Origin: Microglena sp. YARC
Lineage: Eukaryota > Chlorophyta > Chlorophyceae > Chlamydomonadales > Chlamydomonadaceae
Assembly (NCBI GenBank): GCA_022414725.1
Contig: CM039464.1
Location: 39,667,945-39,731,944, forward strand
Direction: 5' to 3'
Length of the DNA: 64,000 bases
Position 1 is the stretch's first letter; every line of letters starts with the position of its first letter. The notes below the pieces were generated by a model that ran no database searches, had not been told where the DNA came from, and worked only from the letters and a program-made list of their open reading frames with translations. Below, piece after piece: positions 1 through 9,553 of the stretch. The position numbers and the translations under genes were made by a program.

Positions 1-205
1 TGACTGACTGCCTGATTGACTAACGGACCGCATATTTGACTGACTGACTGACTAACTGATTGCATAATTGACTGACTGACTAACTGACTGACCGCATATT
101 TGACTGACTGACTGACTGATTGACCGCATAATTGACTGACTGACTAACTGATTGCATAATTGACTGACTGACTGACTGACTGACTGACTGACTGACTGAC
201 TGTCT

Positions 206-237
<32 letters not shown>

Positions 238-628
238 GACTGACTGACTGACTGACTGACTGACTGACCGCATATTTGACTGACTGACTGACTGACTGAC
301 TGAATGACCGCATATTTGTCTGACTGACCGACTGACTGGCTGACTAACTGATTGCATAATAGACTGACTGACTAACTGATTGCATAATTGACTGACTGAC
401 TGACTAACTGACCGCATATTTGACTGACTGACTGACTGACTGACTGACTGACCGCATAATTGACTGACTGACTGCATATTTGACCGCATAATTGACTGAC
501 CGCATAATTGACAGACTAACTAACTGATTGCATAATTGACTGACTGACTAACTGATTGAATAATTGACTGACTGACTGACTGACTGACTGACCGCATATT
601 TGACTGACTGACTGACTGACCGCATATT

Positions 629-660
<32 letters not shown>

Positions 661-2422
661 CGCATAATTGACTGACTGACTGCATGTTTGACCGCATAAT
701 TGACTGACCGCATAATTGACTGACTGACTAACTGATTGCATAATTGACTGACTGACTAACTGATTGCATAATTGACTGACTGACTGACTGACTGACTGAC
801 CGCATATTTGACTGACTGACTAACTGACTGACCGCATAATTGACTGACTGACAAACTGATGGCATAATTGACTGACTGACTGCATATTTGACCGCATAAT
901 TGACTGACCGCATAATTGACTGACTGACTAACTGATTGCATAATTGACGGACTGACTAACTGATTGCATAATTGACTGACTGACAGACTGATTGACCGAC
1001 TGACTGACTGACTGACTGACTCACTGACCGCATATTTGACTGTCTGACTGACTAACTGATTACATAATTGACTGACTGACTGATTGACTGACTGACTGCA
1101 TATTTGACTGACTGACTGACTAACTAATTGCATAATTGACTGACTGACTAACTGGCTGACCGCATTTTTGACTGACTGACTGACTGACTGACCGCATAAT
1201 TGACTGACTAACTAACTGATTGCATAATTGACTGACTGACTGACTGACCGCATAATTGACTGACCGACTAACTGATCGCATATTTGACTGACTGACTGAC
1301 TAACTGACTGACTGACTAATTGATTGCATAATTGACTGACTGACTAACTGATTGCATAATTGACTGACTGACTGACTAACTGACCGCATATTTGACTGAC
1401 TGACTGACTGACGGACGGACTGACTAACCGCATAATTGACTGACTGACTGCATATTTGACCGCATAATTGACTGACCGCATAATTGACTGACTGACTAAC
1501 TGATTGCATAATTGACTGACTGACTAACTGATTGCATAATTGACTGACTGACTGACTGACCGACTGACTGACCGCATATTTGACTGACTGACTGACTGAC
1601 TGACTGACCGCATATTTGACTGACTGACTGACTGACTAACCGCATAATTGACTGACTGACTGCATATTTGACTGACTGACTGACTGACTGATTGACTGAA
1701 TGACTGACTGACTGACTGACTGACTGACTGACTCACTGACCGCATATTTGACTGTCTGACTGACTAACTGATTACATAATTGACTGACTGACTGATTGAC
1801 TGACTGACTGCATATTTGACTGACTGACTGACTAACTGATTGCATAATTGACTGACTGACTAACTGACTGACCGCATATTTGACTGACTGACTGACTGAC
1901 TGACCGCATAATTGACTGACTGACTAACTGATTGCATAATTGACTGACTGACTGACTGACCGCATAATTGACTGACTGACTAACTGATTGCATAATTGAC
2001 TGACTGACTGACTAACTGATTGCATAATTGACTGACTGACTAACTGATTGCATAATGACTGACTGACTGACTGACTGACTGACTGACCGCATATTTGACT
2101 GACTGACTGACTGACCGCATATTAGACTGACTAACTGACTGACTGACCGCATAATTGACTGACCGACTAACTGATTGCATAATTGACTGACTGACTGCAT
2201 ATTTGACTGCATAATTGACTGACCGCATAATTGACTGACTGACTAACTGATTGCATAATTGACTGACTGACTAACTGATTGCATGATTGACTGACTGACT
2301 GACTGACTGACTGACTGACTGACTGACTGACTGACTGACTGACTGACTGACTGACTGACTGACTGACTGACTGACTGACTGACTGACTGACTGACTGACT
2401 GACTGACTGACTGCATGATTGA
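1..2422. repeat. TGAC-based satellite array
   Basis: The whole stretch is built from the tetranucleotide TGAC. Every 20-60 bases it is broken by short words such as CGCATATTTGAC, CGCATAATTGAC and TGCATAATTGAC, and by TAAC variants. The last 130 bases are almost pure TGAC. Pure repeat read on the minus strand has no stop codon in any frame, so long Ser/Gln/Val reading frames appear there as an artefact and I do not annotate them as genes. The array starts at the window edge, so its full length is unknown, and it ends abruptly against a truncated coding fragment. It could be a subtelomeric or genome-end repeat, or a slippage product. Confidence 0.95.
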
Positions 2423-2615
2423 CACACATTATTCACGTTGTGCGCAGGTGCGGTGGAATGACCCTTACACTGCCGAGGACGACACCTGGGAGCCGGTCGA
2501 CGATCTGCTGGACATGAAAGTGTTCGCTGCCTTCATGCGCAGCGACACCTGGGTGGCGTTCGTGAAGGAGAATGCGGATGCGGTCCAGGGGTGGGAGAGG
2601 ATCTGCCGTCAATAA
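2415..2615 (+). CDS. Chromodomain-like fragment, 66 aa
   Basis: The short protein holds the pattern QVRWNDPYTAEDDTWEPVDDL at residues 12-32, split here as QVRW...DDTWEPVDDL. This is the core of a chromodomain: an aromatic-cage strand, an acidic loop, then the TWEP motif. A helix-like stretch (MKVFAAFMRS) follows. Chromodomains bind methylated histone tails and occur in retrotransposon integrases and chromatin proteins. The ATG lies inside the TGAC satellite, so the first aromatic-cage residues are probably lost and this is likely the 3' end of a longer gene. It stops eight bases before an IS607-type terminus. Host or retroelement origin is plausible; function is unknown. Confidence 0.4.
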   Translation: MIDTHYSRCAQVRWNDPYTAEDDTWEPVDDLLDMKVFAAFMRSDTWVAFVKENADAVQGWERICRQ

Positions 2616-2622
2616 TATTTTG

Positions 2623-2909
2623 AAGGTTGCAACAGTTGCATCGTTTGCTTTCCGAAATCAACGCTTCTGTAAAATTGGCAAGGCCGGTCCCATTTTCTTC
2701 TTTTCCCTTACCTCAGCTGTCTGTCTGTGTTTTTGTTTCGTTTGTCCACTTCAAGGCACTTCATCTCCCGGTCGATTTTTACTGGTTGCGAAACATGGTC
2801 TGGAGCGGAATTGTGATTCCTCGGTGCTGATATCTCTCTCTTTCGGACCCCGGATGTGTAGTAAGGAATTCATAAGTTCGAGGATATACAGGTAGCTAAA
2901 ATTCAACGG
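2623..2909 (+). mobile_element. Internally deleted IS607-type element
   Basis: The left side (2623-2688) matches the terminus and first tnpA codons of the complete IS607 element at 3226-5289, in inverted orientation. It includes the terminal motif GTTGCAACAGTTG and codons for NQRFCKIGKA-like residues. The right side (2844-2909) matches that element's other terminus. Between them lies unrelated DNA plus part of a MITE-B copy (about 2756-2836). I read it as a miniature or decayed relative whose ends face the same way as an intact element on the plus strand. Confidence 0.6.
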
Positions 2910-2954
2910 CACACAAGAGAAGCACAGGAGGGGTGGCTATGGGGCAGTTCCACC

Positions 2955-3143
2955 ATGGAGAACAGCAAGTTGTTTGTAAACCGTGACCTAAATGCAGCCA
3001 TTAACATCCACAATTGCTTTACAATGTACCCAATCCGCCCCGGAATTCTTGCGAGGCCAAAGAAATATTGCAAACTGGAAGTTGTGGAAATTGATTACAA
3101 GCTGACAGGTTCTTTACAGAACGCAGTGTCGAGCGAAGTGTAG
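2955..3143 (+). pseudogene. TnpB/Fanzor C-terminal fragment
   Basis: The start of this 62-residue frame reads FVNRDLNAAINI. This is the RuvC-III motif (RD-x-N-A-A-x-NI) that ends TnpB and Fanzor nucleases, and a Pro/Arg-rich tail follows. Nothing of the RuvC-I, RuvC-II or zinc-ribbon regions remains, so it is a remnant. It belongs to a different lineage from the tnpB next door, whose RuvC-III reads CDRDIVGAAGIF. Its tail runs into a repeat shared with 10568-10662, probably the 3' end of that other element family. Confidence 0.45.
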
Positions 3144-3212
3144 AAGATAAACACATACAAGAGGACTTTGGGAGGACTTGGGATATTATGTAACATAATA
3201 TAATTCCCTTGT
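3104..3212 (+). repeat. Dispersed repeat, copy 1 of 2
   Basis: About 100 bases, starting GACAGGTTCTTTA and ending AATTCCCTTGT, recur at 10568-10662 with a few substitutions and small gaps. Here it directly follows the TnpB/Fanzor C-terminal fragment, so it may be the 3' terminus of that nuclease-bearing element. Confidence 0.75.
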
Positions 3213-3225
3213 CCGAGTGTACTAT

Positions 3226-3370
3226 ACCGTTGAATTTAAGCTACCCGTATATCCTCGAACCTATGAATTTCTTATTACACATCCGGGGGTCCGGGGGACA
3301 TGTAGTAAGAAAGACAATGAATTCTCCATAGGGGTATCATAGGGGTCAACTCCCCCGGGGCTGCTGTCCT
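3226..3370 (-). ncRNA. Candidate omega/guide RNA region of the IS607 element
   Basis: The 145 bases from the tnpB stop to the element edge are non-coding and conserved between the two IS607 copies. They contain G/C-rich stretches (CCGGGGGTCCGGGGG, CAACTCCCCCGGGG) able to fold back. In TnpB and Fanzor systems the 3' end of tnpB and the following terminus encode the scaffold RNA, and the DNA just outside gives the guide. Position and conservation are observed; the RNA itself is inferred. Confidence 0.3.
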
Positions 3371-4585
3371 TTACGAACAGGGATTTTCTGTTCGAACTGC
3401 CTTCAGGAAGATGCCAGCTGCCCCCACAATGTCTCTGTCGCAGGTGAATTGACAGTTCTTGCATGTGTATGTCTCTCCTCCACACTTGTTTAAGAAACCG
3501 CACATAGGGCATGTCTGACTTGTGTAATGCTCAAGCACATGCAAGAACACTGTCCCGTACTCTTCACACTTCTCCTTCAGCCGATTGAACAGCACAGAGT
3601 GGCTCAAAGTCAGCATCTGACGGGCAACCTTGGTTGCCAGCTCCCGTTCAGCACTGATTGTCATCTTCGCCGTCTCCAATTGAGGTACCAACAACACATC
3701 GTAGCGAGCGGCCAAGAAATTTGTTGTCTGGTCCCTAAACTCTTTCTTGAGGTAAAAAATTCTCTTCCGAATGCGAATCATCTGCTTCTTTATCTTCATC
3801 CTCTCTTTTGATCTAAAGGTTTTCTCAGTATCCAACCTTGACTGCAGCTTGTCATGAACCAGCAGGAGTTTGACAAGGTCGGATGCCTGTCCCTGACCAA
3901 GCATGAAGGATTCCTCATTCTCTGGTGAGTACGTGACCATTGTTTTGCGGACGCCTGGGTCGATGGATGCAGTTGCAACCTTGTCTGGATGGACAGGCTT
4001 CCGCTCTGCCCTCCTGTCCCTGGCAGCGACAGACAAGACGAGGAAATATTCGCCGAAGCGGGATTTTTGGACCTTTGGATCGTGGGTCGGGTTTTCCTCA
4101 GGCATCAACTTATGGAGTTGTTTGCTACCGAAGTAGCGCATGTTGCCCAATATGTCTTTGAAGATGAAGAGTCTGTCGCCATCCTTGGAAACGTTCTTCT
4201 GATCCATCTCAATGGCCCAACCCCTCTCAAGCTCTGTCTTCTTCCGTCTGAACGGAGCTGAAAACTGCTTGATGTTACCTGCTTTCAGATTCGAAAAGCA
4301 AGCCTTGATGTTTGCCAAGGCAGCCTTGATTGCGCTTTGGCGTACGCTTTTGGGGCACTGAAGCAACCATTGGCGATTCTTGAAGTACGGGTTTGGCATC
4401 TTCCCTTCCCCCTCACCTTGTTCGTCACATACCTGTCTCGAATTCGGAAGACAGACTTGTGAGTGCTCCGACGCCAACCGTGCTGCCAACGCCTTGTTGT
4501 ACATGAACCGGCTGCACCCCGCAAACTCTGCCAGCATCAATTTCTGAGCCTTGGTTGGGTTCAGCTTCAGCTTTAAGGTCCTCAA
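3371..4585 (-). CDS. tnpB: TnpB-like RNA-guided nuclease of IS607 copy 1
   Basis: 404 residues. Visible parts: an N-terminal OrfB helix-turn-helix region (KLKLNPTKAQK, then SRFMYNKAL); RuvC-I at about residue 208 (SIDPGVRKTMV); RuvC-II (LLVPQLETAKM), where the Glu lies about three positions later than in typical TnpB; a zinc ribbon (CPMC...CKNC); and RuvC-III (CDRDIVGAAGIF). TnpB proteins are RNA-guided DNA nucleases that help IS605/IS607 elements persist. No in-frame ATG precedes the conserved start; the frame opens with TTG overlapping the tnpA end, so it may depend on reinitiation or a non-ATG start. Relative to copy 2, residues about 37-60 are read in a shifted frame between compensating small deletions, so this loop is scrambled although the frame stays open. 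Confidence 0.85.
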   Translation of the reverse strand: MRTLKLKLNPTKAQKLMLAEFAGCSRFMYNKALAARLASEHSQVCLPNSRQVCDEQGEGEGKMPNPYFKNRQWLLQCPKSVRQSAIKAALANIKACFSNLKAGNIKQFSAPFRRKKTELERGWAIEMDQKNVSKDGDRLFIFKDILGNMRYFGSKQLHKLMPEENPTHDPKVQKSRFGEYFLVLSVAARDRRAERKPVHPDKVATASIDPGVRKTMVTYSPENEESFMLGQGQASDLVKLLLVHDKLQSRLDTEKTFRSKERMKIKKQMIRIRKRIFYLKKEFRDQTTNFLAARYDVLLVPQLETAKMTISAERELATKVARQMLTLSHSVLFNRLKEKCEEYGTVFLHVLEHYTSQTCPMCGFLNKCGGETYTCKNCQFTCDRDIVGAAGIFLKAVRTENPCS

Positions 4586-5196
4586 CTTGGGTTTGGCATT
4601 TGACTTTGTAGCGTCTTCGACCGTTCCATCGGCAACAATATACTTGAAACGATGGACATGAGGTCTTTTCCAAGCTCGTCTTCAGGGGCTCCGTCTTGGT
4701 GATCGAGAACGATGATCGAGCAGAAGTGCTGCGAGCAAATCCATTCAATGAGCTCGAAACCAAACCTTGCGAGCCTGTCTTTGGAAGCCACAACAATTGA
4801 CGATACAAGTCCTGCCGTGACGAGTCCCAATACTAGTAAAAATCCTGGGCGCTTGAAGTTGAGCCCTGATCCGACGTCCTTGACTTCAATGACTTGCTCG
4901 CATCCGGAATGTTTGTCAGAAATATGGGTTTGCAAGAACAATTGCTGTCTGAGCAGGTCGGGTTGTTGTTTGTGTAAGGACACACGTGCGTAGAGAATGA
5001 CTTGACGACTGCTGGGTTTTTTTTCCTGCTCGATGAGGTAGCCTTGGATGCTGCTTGGGTCAAAGAGACGTTGGTTGCCTGGAGTCCGGATCGTTCTGAT
5101 CGTGCCATTATCCGCCCATCGACGGAGGACGGTCCTGGAGACACCAAGGGCATCGGAGGCCTTGCCAATTTTACAGAAGCGTTGGTTGCCATACAT
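4582..5196 (-). CDS. tnpA: IS607-family serine recombinase, C-terminus frameshifted
   Basis: The N-terminus is a MerR-type helix-turn-helix (FCKIGKASDALGVSRTVLRRW). It is followed by a resolvase catalytic domain with the serine in YARVS and the conserved DVGSGLNFKRPG and SKDRLARFGFE blocks. These proteins cut and rejoin DNA through a phosphoserine link and have little target preference. An extra A near 4655, compared with copy 2, shifts the frame after DLMSIV, so the last conserved helix is replaced by unrelated residues. I start at the ATG at 5196 because copy 2 can only start there; an upstream ATG at 5235 exists in this copy. Confidence 0.8.
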   Translation of the reverse strand: MYGNQRFCKIGKASDALGVSRTVLRRWADNGTIRTIRTPGNQRLFDPSSIQGYLIEQEKKPSSRQVILYARVSLHKQQPDLLRQQLFLQTHISDKHSGCEQVIEVKDVGSGLNFKRPGFLLVLGLVTAGLVSSIVVASKDRLARFGFELIEWICSQHFCSIIVLDHQDGAPEDELGKDLMSIVSSILLPMERSKTLQSQMPNPS

Positions 5197-5320
5197 GGCA
5201 TTCTGATATTTAGTACATGCAAATTCATTATACACTGTTAGGTTTACTTATTTTCGGAAAGCAAACGAGTCAACTGTTGCAACCTTTGCTTAAAAAATGC
5301 ATAAATAATATATAAATTGA

Positions 5321-5815
5321 ATGCCACGAGTGTCAAAAATACCTCAAGCGAAAAAAGAAAAGAATCAAGCTGAAGTCTTGTGCTACACCGGTCCCCGTCC
5401 ACGCGGAAAGAAGGACGACTCGTACACGGCCGAAGAGTTCGTCGCGTTGATGAAGCATGAGGCCTCTGACAAAAAAGAACGGACGCTTGATGAATGGATC
5501 GAGTGGGCCGGCGCGCTCCGCATGAACGCATCGAAGTGCAGAAAAGTAACAAAATGCAACGATAAACTCTGGGCTGCAGGTGAAGTCATTGAAAAAACTT
5601 CAAAGCCCCTCGAATCTTGTATCAAGAGCAAATGCCAGAGTCGTTATGAACTCATTGAGAGGCTGAATAATAATTCCCAAAACGCCATGAGCTCGTTCGA
5701 TAAACACCGACTTTCCGCTCAGTGCGGTGCCGTCCATTGCTCTAAGGAAGGCGTGAAATATGGCAAGGCGAACAAAGCATGGGACGCAATATCGAAGCGA
5801 TGCGATACTCTCTGA
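5321..5815 (+). CDS. Hypothetical Lys-rich protein, 164 aa
   Basis: I do not recognise this protein. It is rich in Lys, Glu and Ser, with a Lys-rich start (SKIPQAKKEKNQAE). A central predicted helix (TLDEWIEWAGALRM) is followed by Cys-containing segments (SKCRKVTKCN, SCIKSKCQSR, QCGAVHCSKEG) that might bind a metal. It begins 31 bases past the IS607 terminus and overlaps the next frame by 37 bases. Upstream is A/T-rich (ATAAATAATATATAAATTG), which could serve as a late-type promoter. Confidence 0.6.
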   Translation: MPRVSKIPQAKKEKNQAEVLCYTGPRPRGKKDDSYTAEEFVALMKHEASDKKERTLDEWIEWAGALRMNASKCRKVTKCNDKLWAAGEVIEKTSKPLESCIKSKCQSRYELIERLNNNSQNAMSSFDKHRLSAQCGAVHCSKEGVKYGKANKAWDAISKRCDTL

Positions 5816-6729
5816 AAGGGTTGCAACAGTTGCAACCTTTGGAGGAGAGTGATGATGACACGTGTTCCAAGACGTGCCAAATTCTCATGCCTGAAGAGAA
5901 GGATGTCGACGAAATGGGCTGGGCAACTGACGACGCATATGTGACATGCTTCTGCCAGGAGAGGCTCGAGCAGCAGAGTCTTGCTGCATGGGAACCAGAT
6001 GGGCTTGCCATCGTCCCGGTGTACCCCCGTTACGATTACATTCCTTCCCAGGGGACGGATCTGCGCGACCAGAGGACTGAGCGGGTTGCACACAACTACA
6101 TGGTGAGAGTAGGGAAGCTGCCCAAGCCATTGCCCCACATCGATCACAAGACAGACTGCAAGGCGTTGGTGAAGGTTTTGAGGCAGCACTCCTGCAAGCC
6201 ACATGTGGAAATGGCGAGCGGCTTTGTCGGGCGCGAAGAAGCCATGAAGGCGCTTGCACGTGCCGCGGCTTCGTCTGCAGAACTGTTGGTGGTGCTTAAG
6301 GGGCATGGATCCGGTGCTGCCAACCTAGTGATGAGCGACGGAAGACATCAATGACATCAAGAATGTGCTGCAGTGCGTCTCCTTCCACGGGCGCGATTTG
6401 TGCGTCCTTAACATGTGCCACGCCGACCGGTCTCGGATGGGGATACACGCGTGGCTTGGGCTGGCATCATGTGGGACGACGCTGCACTCCAGCGGGCCGG
6501 TTGCAGAGCAACAGTAACCATTGGTCCTGGTAATTGGAATGAGCCTGAGCACGGACGCGCTATCATGGAGTTGCTCGCCTCAGTTTTGGCATCCAAGGGG
6601 ATGTTGAGGGGCATCAGCCAGGGCAGTGTGGGCGATGATGCTTGGGCAGCTCTACAGAAAGAACGTGGGAACAGCCCCGCACATGCCTGGAAGCATCCGC
6701 CAAAGCTCAGCTGCAGCAGGGGATGGTGA
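5779..6729 (+). pseudogene. CHAT-like caspase-fold peptidase, frameshifted
   Basis: A first frame (5779-6354) ends shortly after LLVVLKGHGSG and NLVMSDG. The next frame carries CVLNMCHADRS, and a third (6415-6729) carries GCRATVTIGPGNW followed by AIMELLASVLASKG and DAWAALQKER. This order of a His in a GHG motif, a Cys in an N-x-C motif, a TIGPGNW-like strand and a C-terminal helix with terminal Trp is that of CHAT peptidases, cousins of caspases. Two frameshifts (near 6345 and 6420-6470) break it. The first codons overlap an IS607-end-like motif (GTTGCAACAGTTGCAACC, 5820-5837), so the true start may lie later. CHAT proteases act in programmed death or defence in other organisms; a role here is not supported beyond the fold. 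Confidence 0.5.
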
Positions 6730-6984
6730 GACATCCATCCTGCAGGTGAGAGAACGTGTAGTATCTCTCCAGAAACCAGCATTTACTCAGACAATGCACA
6801 TAAAGGTAGCGATTGTAAAGCAGACCCCTGCTTGACATGTGATCACCGTTTGCGAGTACTTTACCATGTTTTCCCAGAGATATTTTATATTATATTATTC
6901 TTTGCGCTCTTTGCGCTCTTTGCGAGCGATCGTCCCCCTTAAGTCGACAGCGTTCTGCATTGATGATAGTGGTCGCCATGTGAT

Positions 6985-7225
6985 GTTAGTTTACTTATTT
7001 TCGGAAAGCAAACGAGGCAACTGTTGCACCCTTAATGGGCTTAGGTTCCAGCCGCCCGGCCGATTTTTACTGGTTGCGAAACATGGTCTGGAGAGGAATT
7101 GTGATTCATCGGTGCTGATATCTCAGGCTAGCCTAACTGACGTTCCGGAGGCTCTAAATTATGAGTAGAAAAATCCGCCGGGAGGAAGGAACTTTGCCCA
7201 TTCTGGTGCAACTGTTGCAAACTTT
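6985..7225. mobile_element. MITE-B copy (7034-7202) inside an IS607-type terminus
   Basis: 6985-7032 repeats the IS607 terminus (TTTACTTATTTTCGGAAAGC then CAACTGTTGCA). Directly after it lies a full-length MITE-B (7034-7202), then a second CAACTGTTGCAAAC motif. No IS607 coding sequence is present. The rest of 6730-7293 holds no gene I can support; at 6902-6925 a small CTCTTTGCG triplication is visible. Confidence 0.6.
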
Positions 7226-7293
7226 GATCAAAAAAAAAAAAAGAGGTTAGTCTTGCTGATGCTGCTGCGGGGGGAAGCATTAGCATAAAGTAT

Positions 7294-8241
7294 CTACAGA
7301 GGGTGGCAGCCGAGGGCCATTGAGCTAAGCTCAAGGGCCAGTTGGTCGAGCGTAGCTCGCTTGGTGGCGAGGTACGCCTCACGCTGGGAAGGAGTCTGTT
7401 TCATGCACGAGAGGTGCGAGCACTTGCCCGTGGTGAAGGGGGGGCCACCATCGGGGGTGCTTAATAGAACCTGGAGTCGACTGCACGGGTTGCCGTGAGT
7501 GGTGACGGCAGTGCATTTCAGCGTGGGGGAGTACCCCAAGATGGTAAATGCACCGATATTGGAGCCAACAGGCAGCTCGTTCTTCAACGGGGACCCGCGT
7601 CCAACACGACCGGAGGCCAAGGAGGAGGAGGGGGGGCCCGTGGAGAACGCGCCACCAGACGTGGCGGTACCAGCAGGAGCAGCAGAAGCAGGAGGAGCAG
7701 CATGAGCAGGAACTGGAACAGTAGTAGAAGCAGTAGAAGCAGTAGCAGCCGGAGCCACAGAAGCAGGAGCCGGAGCCGGAGTCACAGAGAGTGGCACCGT
7801 GGGGCGGATGCGCTTGATACTACCAAACCTCTCATCCGCCATGCAAACGTCCTCGGTGGGGGCGTTGTCCTCAGGGAGGGCGACGGCACTGGCGAGGGAT
7901 AGCAAGGAGGGGGAGGAAGGAGCAGCAGAAGCAGAAGCAGAAGCAGAAGCTTCGGCAGCCGCAGCAGCGACTGCATCGGGGAGAAGCATGGCCTGAAGAG
8001 GCTCCTTCTCCCCGTTGGGGGAATCTTTGAGAAACTTTGTGTGTTCCATCTTCATTGCGCCGACAGAGTCGGCGAGGCAATCAGGAACGCTGGTCAGGGA
8101 TATGATAGCGTTACAGATGCCCCTCAATTGAGCGACGGTGGCGCTTTTGGATATCTTAGTTCGGTCCTTCTTCTGAACGACGTCGAAGATATTGGTGGTA
8201 TTGACGAACGCAGTGATTTGGGAAGCAGACATGGAAGACAT
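7294..8241 (-). CDS. Ala/Ser/Pro-rich protein, paralogue 1, 315 aa
   Basis: The family is not recognised. The N-terminal third (residues 1-90) is a folded-looking helical region (ITAFVNTTNIFDVVQKKD). The middle (about 90-215) is low-complexity Ala, Ser, Pro and Thr. The C-terminus (about 225-315) is conserved, with spaced Cys/His (CTAVTTHGNPCS, GKCSHLSCMK) that could bind zinc, then a terminal helix (REAYLATKRATLDQLALELS). A 315-residue paralogue lies at 11585-12532. Both folded ends are nearly identical while the linker differs by Ala/Ser repeat changes. An oligo-A run and GAGGTTAGTC are duplicated downstream as well. Confidence 0.8.
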   Translation of the reverse strand: MSSMSASQITAFVNTTNIFDVVQKKDRTKISKSATVAQLRGICNAIISLTSVPDCLADSVGAMKMEHTKFLKDSPNGEKEPLQAMLLPDAVAAAAAEASASASASAAPSSPSLLSLASAVALPEDNAPTEDVCMADERFGSIKRIRPTVPLSVTPAPAPASVAPAATASTASTTVPVPAHAAPPASAAPAGTATSGGAFSTGPPSSSLASGRVGRGSPLKNELPVGSNIGAFTILGYSPTLKCTAVTTHGNPCSRLQVLLSTPDGGPPFTTGKCSHLSCMKQTPSQREAYLATKRATLDQLALELSSMALGCHPL

Positions 8242-8414
8242 GACAACGGGAAAGAGATATTGGGTGGTTTATCAAAGGTTGTTGTTGTTGTTGGATTTCA
8301 AGACGGGAAATGTGCGTCAATTTTTTTTTCTCAACGATATGTTTTTCCGCGGGGTGATGACGGCCTCGCCATATAAAGGGTCTCGCAACTCGTTGCCCGC
8401 GCCCACCAGTGGCA

Positions 8415-8846
8415 TACAGTAGGCGGAACAGTAAAATGAAACATCCCAATAAACGGTATAAGGCGTCGACAGACGTTATAGTGTATGAGTGGATGGTCCT
8501 ACAAAATGGCCCGTCCAGCAAAGAAACCTCCTTTCATGACGCATTGCACATCAACAAAGACCCTGTGTTCTTTTGGGCCACAGTACCGGGGAAGAGGCGA
8601 TCGCTTAAGTGCGGCTGGTCCTTCAATGGACACTCTCGAAAGTACCGACAAAAGAACGATACGGAGTCTGCAGGATGGAGAGCCGTGATCTAAAAAAGAA
8701 CCACGATATTCTCGTTAACATCTTGCAATTTGTTGATTCAAAATCGTATTGGTGTTCCACTGCCCCGTGGATTTCTACACCATTAGGTTACACCGTAAGG
8801 TGTGCCGTACACGAAGCGGTTTCATTTTAGTATTCCGTTGACTGTA
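8415..8846 (+). mobile_element. MITE-A copy 1 with 85-aa ORF
   Basis: A 428-bp unit bounded by TA on both sides. The left end reads TACAGTAGGCGGAACAGT and the right end is its imperfect inverse (AGTATTCCGTTGACTGTA), which fits Tc1/mariner-type termini. Full or near-full copies lie at 21542-21973, 46692-47135 (inverted) and 50007-50311 (internal deletion). Each full copy carries an 85-codon frame (here 8436-8693, starting MKHPNKRYK, containing VIVYEWMVLQNGP). The 8847-9028 spacer after it has no gene I can support. Confidence 0.85.
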
Positions 8847-9028
8847 GGAGCTACGAAGTCAGCAATCTCAACAATGAGTTTCTGTTTCTTGCAGTACCTG
8901 CGAAAGCGGAGGTTTCGGTACCCCCTGGAAGCACGATGGGCAAGAAGAATTGGGGCGGCACCCATGTAGAATCTGGCGTACGCACCAATCTGTTCAGATC
9001 TCGAAGAGTACTGGCATGAACAACACAG

Positions 9029-9194
9029 AATGGGCGTTCCTTCCTCCTGGTGGATTTTTTAAATTTTCTACTCAGAATTTAGAGCCTCTGGAACGACTCG
9101 CTAGCTTGAGATATCAGCACCGAGGAATCACAAATCCGCTCCAGACCATGTTTCGCAACCAGTCAAAATCGGCCGGGAGGCAGGAACGCCCATT
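9029..9194 (+). mobile_element. MITE-B copy with 4-bp target duplication
   Basis: 166 bp with inverted ends (AATGGGCGTTCCTTCCTCC ... GGAGGCAGGAACGCCCATT) and A/T-rich subterminal DNA. ACAG precedes it and ACAG follows it, a 4-bp target-site duplication. The interior (CTTGAGATATCAGCACCGAG and onward) is shared with the copies at 7034, 12669, 35474, 38755 and 42033. Confidence 0.85.
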
Positions 9195-9216
9195 ACAGTG
9201 CGTCAACCTGACAGGT

Positions 9217-9477
9217 TCAATTATTCAATGTCATTCTGTATCCATATTTGCTGTGTTCTCCAGCGTAAAATCCTGCTTCGTCGATACAAACAACGTTAGA
9301 GCTTTCTTTGTACTTGTCACAGAACATTTCTACATTTTCTTTTGAATGTCCGTAGAGAACTGTGGGAAACGCCTTCTTCCTAGAAAATCCACATTGTTGA
9401 GGGGCATTTGTGAGGCAGTGCAGTATTTTTTGTGAGAGACACAAATTGTGGGACAAACACTTCTGTAAAATCGGCAA
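9217..9477 (-). pseudogene. Tc1/mariner-like transposase fragment
   Basis: The frame contains VVCIDEAGFYAGEHSKYGY. This is the second catalytic Asp segment (DE-x-GF...YGY) of IS630/Tc1/mariner DDE transposases, and it matches the better-preserved fragment at 44472-44700. The N-terminal DNA-binding part and the last catalytic residue are missing, so it is dead. Confidence 0.65.
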
Positions 9478-9553
9478 GAGACTTTGAGAATTCTTTCGGT
9501 CACCTTGACCGGTGACCCAAAATGCTTAAAAAGTTGTACCGGTATTACTGTAA

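Larger units (their letters stand above)
3226..5289 (-). mobile_element. IS607-type transposon, copy 1 (tnpA + tnpB)
   Basis: A 2.06-kb unit, nearly identical to 39075-41141. Identity starts at ACCGTTGAATTTAAGC and ends at GTTGCAACCTTTGC. It encodes a MerR-helix serine recombinase (tnpA) and an RNA-guided nuclease-like tnpB in the order typical of IS607 elements. Neither copy shows inverted repeats or a target duplication, as expected for this family. Copy 1 has an intact tnpB frame but a frameshifted tnpA end; copy 2 is the reverse. Confidence 0.9.

Noticed and set aside
1..2422. CRISPR-like array
   Set aside because: No constant-length unique spacers; the units are simple TGAC with small variants.
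52..2436. Many Ser/Gln-rich minus-strand reading frames of 60-145 codons
   Set aside because: They follow from TGAC repeats having no stop on that strand; composition is purely the repeat.
8847..9028. Minus-strand frame containing YMGAAPILLAHRASRGYRN as a Fanzor piece
   Set aside because: Pattern too loose and region too short to support an assignment.
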